A DNA stretch of 64,000 nucleotides from Cyanobacteria bacterium UBA6446 (lineage in GTDB: Bacteria > Cyanobacteriota > Vampirovibrionia > Gastranaerophilales > Gastranaerophilaceae): positions 1 to 64,000 of the forward strand of contig DJOE01000017.1 in the NCBI GenBank assembly GCA_002438405.1, in the 5' to 3' direction. The notes below the pieces were generated by a model. It was given only the letters and a program-made list of their open reading frames with translations. It was not told the DNA's origin and searched no databases. Positions 59,717 to 64,000 of this stretch are shown here, piece by piece. The translations under genes were made by a program, and so were the position numbers. Every line of letters begins with the position of its first letter. Within the stretch, counting starts at the first letter, position 1.

Positions 59717-60820
59717 TTAACAAGTAATATTGTCTGCTTTTGCCAAAAATTCTAACAAGCTTACGACTTTGGTTGTTTTGTTTTTAGTTAAATGTAGTCC
59801 GTATTTCAATCCTAGAATGCAAGATGGACAGCTTGTTATGACAAAATCAGCATTCGTTTGGGTTATGTTATTTGCTTTTTTTATTATAAGTTCTTTTGAT
59901 AATTCGTAATTTTTAATGGCAAAACTTCCTGCAAATCCGCAACACTCATCATAATTATCCATTTCAATATATTCTACATTTTCACAGTTTTTAAATATTT
60001 GTTTTAAAAATGCATCATTTTTCAAATGACATGGTTTGTGAAAAGTTACTTTTACAGGTTTTTTAAATTTGAATTTAATTCCTTTTGCTGCAATTAAATC
60101 TCCCCAATTAATTGATTTGTTCTCTTGGACTTGAGCTAAATTTTCAAAATATTTTGAATAATCAAGAATAGTACTTTCACAACTAGCACAGTCAGTTATG
60201 AGGTAATCATAATTAGTGTTTTCAATTAATTCTGTATTATGATTTGCGACTTGTTCAAATCTTTCTAAATTCCCGTCTGACAAAAATGGTAATCCGCAAC
60301 AATCAAAAGGTCTTTCAATGATTTCAATCGGAAAATTTTTGAAAATTTTATGAATATATTTATCAGTTTGTGGAAAAATATGGTTTACACAACCTTTGAA
60401 GTATAAAACTTTGCTTTCAGCTTGGTTTGAATATTTTTTAGGTCTAAAAGGTTGTGTTAGTATTTCAAAAATTTTTACTATATTTGAAAAAATGAATTTA
60501 CTTTCTAATATATTAATTAATTTATATATTAGCTTTTCTTTGGTATATTCGTATTTTGCAGTGTTCAATATTTGACAAATCTCAATTCCACTAGGGCAAA
60601 AATCATTACATTTTCCACATTTCAAGCATAAATCAAGATATTTATTAATTTTTTTTGAAAGCTTTAAATCTCCGATTGTTACTCCATGTAACATAATAAA
60701 TTTGCCTTTACTTACAATGCATTCGTTAGGAACAAGCTTAAATAGTGGGCAGGCTTGTTCGCACAATCCACATTTTGAACATTTATTTAAATCTTTTTCA
60801 AAGCTTTTTAAATTCTTCAT
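59717..60820 (-). CDS. Fe-S oxidoreductase, GlcF/LldE-like with CCG domains
   Basis: 367 aa. Two 4Fe-4S motifs at the N-terminus (CSKCGLCEQACP and CLKCGKCNDFCP) and two CCG-type domains (FDCCGLPFLSDG; DECCGFAGSFAIKNYE, then ITSCPSC) match the glycolate oxidase iron-sulfur subunit and related heterodisulfide-reductase-like proteins. A FAD partner (GlcD) is not adjacent. The start is set at the ATG at 60820, because an extended -10 (TGCTATGAT in minus sense, 60827-60835) ends 6 nt upstream, making it leaderless. Confidence 0.88.
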   Translation of the reverse strand: MKNLKSFEKDLNKCSKCGLCEQACPLFKLVPNECIVSKGKFIMLHGVTIGDLKLSKKINKYLDLCLKCGKCNDFCPSGIEICQILNTAKYEYTKEKLIYKLINILESKFIFSNIVKIFEILTQPFRPKKYSNQAESKVLYFKGCVNHIFPQTDKYIHKIFKNFPIEIIERPFDCCGLPFLSDGNLERFEQVANHNTELIENTNYDYLITDCASCESTILDYSKYFENLAQVQENKSINWGDLIAAKGIKFKFKKPVKVTFHKPCHLKNDAFLKQIFKNCENVEYIEMDNYDECCGFAGSFAIKNYELSKELIIKKANNITQTNADFVITSCPSCILGLKYGLHLTKNKTTKVVSLLEFLAKADNITC

Positions 60821-60826
60821 ACTCAA

Positions 60827-60835
60827 ATCATAGCA
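60827..60835 (-). promoter_or_regulatory. Extended -10 of the Fe-S oxidoreductase gene, leaderless
   Basis: Minus-sense TGCTATGAT ends 6 nt before the ATG at 60820. Same geometry as hom, the sensor kinase gene and the TPR gene at 38630. Confidence 0.6.
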
Positions 60836-60948
60836 TAGTTATAAGTTTTTTATGCTTAATATTAGTTAATAATTGCCTCTAAAAATTAAATTTTTACAAA
60901 ACAAATGCCGATTACATGAGTATTCTTATCAATAAAGGGTTTAAAAAT

Positions 60949-61236
60949 ATGTCAGATTCAAATTTTACATTTAATAGACCATATAAACCGTTTGGATTTA
61001 ATGTTCAGGTTCCTGAAAGAACTTTGCAACAAGCAGGAGAAACCTTAGAAAATATTGTAAAAGCTCCGGCAACTCCATTGTTCAGTTTTTTGGAAGAAAA
61101 TGAATCTGTTTTTAATGGCGATGTTGCTTTTGAAATCAACAAAACAGTAGCTCAAAACTTTACTATTGGTTCTGCTATGCGTCAAGAAGATGAAAAAGTT
61201 AATGGTAAAAATCCAAGTTTTGATATGCACTTTTAA
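60949..61236 (+). CDS. Small hypothetical protein, 95 aa
   Basis: Not recognised. It starts MSDSNFTFNRPYKPFGFNVQ, with a central amphipathic part (TLQQAGETLENIVKAPATP) and an acidic C-terminus. AAAGGG lies upstream of the ATG at 60949; an earlier ATG at 60916 has no ribosome binding site. It is convergent with the XRE gene at 61238 with a 1-nt gap. Probably real but unplaced. Confidence 0.5.
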   Translation: MSDSNFTFNRPYKPFGFNVQVPERTLQQAGETLENIVKAPATPLFSFLEENESVFNGDVAFEINKTVAQNFTIGSAMRQEDEKVNGKNPSFDMHF

Positions 61237-61237
61237 T

Positions 61238-61447
61238 TTATTTAAAGTCAGTTAATTTGCAAAAATCAACATCGAGTGCATCAGCGATTGCAAATAATTT
61301 TTTTAGGCTAATACTTTTTTGACCATTTTCAACACGAGTAATGTATTCTCTTGATAGGTCAACGATTTCGGCAAGTTTTTCTTGTGACAATTTTTTTTGT
61401 TGCCTGTAAAATGCTATGTTCTTTCCTAAAAGTTCTAACCTTGACAT
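61238..61447 (-). CDS. XRE-family transcriptional regulator, 69 aa
   Basis: A minimal Cro-type regulator, all helix-turn-helix: LGKNIAFYRQQKKLSQEKLA, then SREYITRVENGQKSIS. It lacks the C-terminal tail of the two 105-aa regulators. It is divergent from the small gene at 61509 and the prepilin at 61788. Two GTGACCTATTT repeats lie in the spacer, fitting an operator that it could bind to control both sides. Confidence 0.85.
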   Translation of the reverse strand: MSRLELLGKNIAFYRQQKKLSQEKLAEIVDLSREYITRVENGQKSISLKKLFAIADALDVDFCKLTDFK

Positions 61448-61493
61448 GTGACCTATTTTGCCTTAAACTTTTAATCATGTCAGTGACCTATTT
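61448..61493. promoter_or_regulatory. Direct-repeat operator candidate between XRE and prepilin unit
   Basis: GTGACCTATTT occurs at 61448-61458 and again at 61483-61493, 35 nt apart (start to start), on the same strand. It covers the ribosome-binding/start region of the XRE gene on one side and the leader of the small gene on the other. Best operator candidate in the window. Confidence 0.6.
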
Positions 61494-61508
61494 GTCCGAG
61501 GTGGTGTA

Positions 61509-61730
61509 ATGGAAAAGTTTTTTGAAAAGGATTGTTTCTTTAAGAGTTTTTGGTGGGCAATTGTGAAGAAAGGAAAAGAACTTCATTCTGAGTTGCACGA
61601 ACTCAAGTATAAAGGCATAAGCCGTAGCAGTTTAATGCGAGTGTGTGGAATCGAAAAAGAAAAACATGAACGATTAAATGGTTCGTGTTTTCGGGAGCTT
61701 TGCCCACGAACCCCTATACAAAGTTATTAA
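61509..61730 (+). CDS. Small protein upstream of the fifth prepilin, repeat-derived tail
   Basis: 73 aa. It starts MEKFFEKDCFFKSFWWAIVK and has a possible helical DNA-binding segment (LKYKGISRSSLMRVCGIEKE). The last residues (GSCFRELCPRTP) are encoded by a hairpin: GGTTCGTG (61680-61687) and CACGAACC (61705-61712). So the reading frame seems to have acquired its end from a repeat. GAGGTGGTG precedes the ATG. Function unknown; moderate confidence that it is expressed. Confidence 0.5.
   Translation: MEKFFEKDCFFKSFWWAIVKKGKELHSELHELKYKGISRSSLMRVCGIEKEKHERLNGSCFRELCPRTPIQSY
61680..61712. repeat. Hairpin repeat at the end of the 73-aa gene
   Basis: GGTTCGTG pairs perfectly with CACGAACC around a 17-nt loop. 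It is followed, after the stop codon, by degraded repeat sequence (CTTCGGCTAAAGCCTCAG) before the prepilin gene. Confidence 0.6.
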
Positions 61731-61787
61731 ATACTTCGGCTAAAGCCTCAGTATGACAATAGTACAAATATCAAAAAGGAAAATAAA

Positions 61788-62582
61788 ATGAAACCACTTA
61801 TAGACTTATCAAACTATAATACCCTCGCCCATTTATGGGAAAGGTTTAGGGTGAGGGGTGCTACGTGCGTGGATATGCTACCAATAAAGGAAAAATTTGC
61901 ATTTACATTGACCGAGGTTCTAATCACTCTCGGTATTATTGGAATTGTTGCAGCGATGACAATTCCCAATTTAATTACTAATTATCAGAAAAAGCAAACT
62001 GTCACAAAGTTACAAAAGGCGATTTCGGTTTTAAATCAAGCATATAAATTATCCTATGATGAAAATGGAGATTTGAGTCCTGAAGAACAAGCTGCACTTG
62101 GAGCTAGTGAATATTTTAAAAAATATTGGGAACCATATATCAAGGTTAATCAATTTTGTGAAAGTGCTCAAGATTGTGGTTATGCTTCAAATCCTCCGAT
62201 GTACATGATAAATGGTCAGTTGACAGACTGGGGTTGGGGTAGTAATTCTACAAGGACTTTGTTCTCGACAATGGACGGTTTTGTTTATTTTATCATTTCT
62301 AGTTATTGGAAAACTTTAGATCAGGTACAGGTTTCAAATCCAGTTGTTTTTGTTGATTTAAATGGTGATGGAAAGCCTAATCGTTTGGGGCGAGATATAT
62401 TTGAACTGATACTTGTATCAGATGGTAAAGGGGTTCAGCCTTATGGAACAAATTTGAGTAATGATGATGTAGATAAATATTGTTCTTATGAAGCTAGTAT
62501 TTATGATTCTGATACCGTAACTTGCGTAGAAAAAATTAAACGAGCAGGGTGGATAATTGATAGCAGTTATCCATGGAAATAG
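61788..62582 (+). CDS. Type IV prepilin-like protein
   Basis: 264 aa. AAAAAGGAAAATAAA precedes the ATG. The 38-residue leader (MKPLIDLSNYNTLAHLWERF and so on) is repeat-encoded like that at 114, including the distal R-V-R-x-A-T-x-V-D-M part. Cleavage A38/F39, then FTLTEVLITLGIIGIVAAM. YIKVNQFCESAQDC gives the Cys loop and DLNGDGKPNRLGRDIF the C-terminal motif. Its 3' end overlaps the convergent histidine kinase gene by 16 nt. Confidence 0.83.
   Translation: MKPLIDLSNYNTLAHLWERFRVRGATCVDMLPIKEKFAFTLTEVLITLGIIGIVAAMTIPNLITNYQKKQTVTKLQKAISVLNQAYKLSYDENGDLSPEEQAALGASEYFKKYWEPYIKVNQFCESAQDCGYASNPPMYMINGQLTDWGWGSNSTRTLFSTMDGFVYFIISSYWKTLDQVQVSNPVVFVDLNGDGKPNRLGRDIFELILVSDGKGVQPYGTNLSNDDVDKYCSYEASIYDSDTVTCVEKIKRAGWIIDSSYPWK
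61822..61844. repeat. CCCTCGCCCAT-family repeat in the prepilin leader
   Basis: CCCTCGCCCATTTATGGGAAAGG, followed by TTTAGGGTGAGGGGTGCTAC, matches the copy at 145-185 through its 3' flank. The shared flank (GTGAGGG-TTGCTACG type) continues for about 40 nt, showing that the leader segment as a whole was duplicated or inserted. Confidence 0.8.
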
Positions 62583-63781
62583 TTTATCGGGATTGAAATT
62601 GCGAAAGTTGTACCTTTGTTTGGTGCGCTTTCTAGTTCAATTTTCCCATGATGAAGTTTTACGAATTCTTTTGTTATTGTCAAGCCTAAGCCGGTTGAGG
62701 CTTCTGTTTTTGATAGCGCATTTTCAACTTGGTAAAACTTCTCAAATATCTTTTTGTGGTATTTTTTATCAATTCCTATTCCATAATCTTTTATTTTAAT
62801 AATTGCATTGTTTTTATTCTTTTGGGTTGAAATTTCAATTTTTGATTGTGGGGAAGAAAATTTTATTGCATTTCCCACTAAGTTGAATAGGATTTGTTGA
62901 ATTTTGATGTAGTCTGCCTTTAGTGTAATATGTTGTGTTTCTTTTATGATTTGAATTTGTTTTTTATTTATGGCAGGGGCTAAGATATTGCACACTTCGT
63001 TTATTACAAGATTCAAATCTACATCAGACAAGTTCAATTTAATCGTATGTGATGAAATTTTTGAAATATCAAGAATTTCATTAATCATTCCAAGTAGTCG
63101 AATTCCGGAGAGCCTAATGTCTTCAATATATTCGCTTTGTTTTGGTGTTAAATCTCCAAAAATTTTGTTTGACAAAACTTCTGAAAATCCAATGATAGAG
63201 TTCAGTGGGGTACGCAAATCATGTGATACATTTGCAACGAATTCATTTTGAAGTTTTTCATTTTCTTTGATTTTTTTGTTTTGTTTTTTTATTGTTTCGT
63301 AAGCTTTGTTTGTTTCAATGATACCTTTTTGAAGTGCTTCAACTTGCATTTTTAGAACTTTTGAAAGTTCTAAATCTTTAATCAAATTTGAAATAATTGA
63401 AGAACATGTTTTGAATATAATTGCTTCTTCTTTTGAAAATTCTATTTCTCGAACTATAATTAAAAGTCCAAAAATAGTTCCTTTTGTGATTAATTTTTCG
63501 ACTAAAATATTTGATTTTATGTTCAAAATATTTTTTAATTCTTCGTTGTAATTGTTTGATGAATTTTCGTAAATTTTATTTGAAAAACTTTCCTCTATTG
63601 GAATATTTTTTGGTACATCTAAATTACCCATTTCAAGTGACAATTTATTGGGGCTAAGATAAAAAATTCCACAAGTTTCAAACTGAATAATTGTGTTCAA
63701 AATTTCAAAAATTTGTTCAGGATTGTTATTCAGATTGATTTCGTAGAATTTATTTATTTGTTCAATTGCGTTTTTATACAC
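62567..63781 (-). CDS. Soluble sensor histidine kinase (GAF-like, HisKA, HATPase)
   Basis: 404 aa from a GTG at 63781 (TAAGG upstream); the frame also extends to 63838 over hpt. Residues about 30-160 look like a GAF-type sensor domain and 165-205 is a coiled coil. The phosphoacceptor box is VANVSHDLRTPLNSIIGF. ATP-binding boxes: NLVGNAIKFSS, KDYGIGIDKK, STGLGLTITK. No membrane helix, so it senses a cytosolic signal. It overlaps the end of hpt by 8 nt and is probably co-transcribed with it. No response regulator is adjacent. Confidence 0.88.
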   Translation of the reverse strand: MYKNAIEQINKFYEINLNNNPEQIFEILNTIIQFETCGIFYLSPNKLSLEMGNLDVPKNIPIEESFSNKIYENSSNNYNEELKNILNIKSNILVEKLITKGTIFGLLIIVREIEFSKEEAIIFKTCSSIISNLIKDLELSKVLKMQVEALQKGIIETNKAYETIKKQNKKIKENEKLQNEFVANVSHDLRTPLNSIIGFSEVLSNKIFGDLTPKQSEYIEDIRLSGIRLLGMINEILDISKISSHTIKLNLSDVDLNLVINEVCNILAPAINKKQIQIIKETQHITLKADYIKIQQILFNLVGNAIKFSSPQSKIEISTQKNKNNAIIKIKDYGIGIDKKYHKKIFEKFYQVENALSKTEASTGLGLTITKEFVKLHHGKIELESAPNKGTTFAISIPINYFHG

Positions 63782-64000
63782 GAGTATGAGCCTTATCAAC
63801 GTAGCCGATGTAACGGAGGTTTCTGTAATAGCCCTCATAGTCTAATCCATAACCAACTACGAATTTGTCATCAACTTCAAAACCGTAGTAATCCGGTTCT
63901 ATATCAACTTTTCTTGTAATTTTTTTATCAAGTAGGGAGCAGAATTTGATAGATTTTGCGTTGAAATTGCAGTGCATAAAATCTATCAAAAATTTTGCGG
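63774..64000 (-). CDS. hpt: Hypoxanthine phosphoribosyltransferase, C-terminal part (cut by window edge)
   Basis: Only the last 75 or so codons are in the window; the frame is open to position 64000 and continues beyond. The sequence KFCSLLDKKITRKVDIEPDY and the tail DKFVVGYGLDYEGYYRNLRY are strongly conserved in bacterial HPRT, which salvages hypoxanthine and guanine. A short extra tail (VDKAHTRV) follows the usual end. The ATG inside the visible part is not the start. Confidence 0.9.
   Translation of the reverse strand, partial: AKFLIDFMHCNFNAKSIKFCSLLDKKITRKVDIEPDYYGFEVDDKFVVGYGLDYEGYYRNLRYIGYVDKAHTRV

Overview
The window comes from an AT-rich, Gram-negative-type bacterium. Envelope genes include a TolC-like outer-membrane channel with a MacA/MacB-type pump, and there are many exported proteins. 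The most diagnostic feature is a scattered family of single prepilin-like genes with the core FTLAEVLITLGIIG(I/V)VAAMTIP. Together with small proteins that start with an N-terminal PSFG motif, this suggests a gut-type Gastranaerophilales (Melainabacteria/Vampirovibrionia) relative. That placement rests on recall of protein style and was not tested by any search. No rRNA, tRNA, CRISPR array, transposase or prophage was found.

Layout. 1-6.6 kb: a prepilin gene, a repeat-filled spacer, a CorC/HlyC membrane protein and several unrecognised exported proteins. 6.6-9.5 kb (minus): hom, a small membrane protein and thrC. 9.7-14.6 kb: rpmB, miaB, an M48 peptidase, a phosphohexomutase and pheA. 14.7-15.9 kb: two paralogous small PSFG proteins. 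16-26.2 kb: the S10/spc ribosomal operon from rpsJ to rplR. It is interrupted between rpsN and rpsH by a membrane/thioredoxin-like gene flanked by terminators, and it stops after rplR. Most of its long spacers hold inverted repeats. 26.3-36.6 kb: an Fsr-like MFS transporter, dnaK, an orphan histidine kinase, a TPR-HEPN-MNT operon, a LeuA/NifV-family synthase and mnmA. 36.7-38.6 kb: a prepilin gene preceded by an 11-G tract. 38.6-46.6 kb: TPR proteins, two metallohydrolases, a coupled pair of unknown membrane proteins, an anchored thioredoxin and a sigma-70 factor. 46.7-51.2 kb: two prepilin genes (one frameshifted), each divergent from an XRE regulator, with a 5-formyl-THF cyclo-ligase gene and clpP between. 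51.4-57.2 kb: a TolC/MacA/DUF3137-like/MacB efflux cluster. 57.2-59.6 kb: rnpA, rpmH, proC and small genes. 59.7-64 kb: a GlcF-like Fe-S protein, an XRE regulator with a repeated operator-like motif, a fifth prepilin gene, a soluble histidine kinase and the end of hpt.

How the parts relate. The most unusual theme is the prepilin set. Five paralogues share a Cys-loop motif and a D-x-N-G-x-x-K-P-N-x-x-G-(R/K)-D motif. Four have leader peptides encoded by a GC-rich palindromic repeat that also occurs outside genes. Three sit beside XRE regulators. One is frameshifted, and one appears switchable: removing a single G from its tract would fuse a short, well-initiated ORF in frame to the 560-codon pilin frame. 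This looks like a surface-protein repertoire diversified by repeats and slippage. A second theme is a recurring arrangement in which a -10 box lies 6-7 nt before the ATG, suggesting leaderless mRNAs for several housekeeping and sensor genes.
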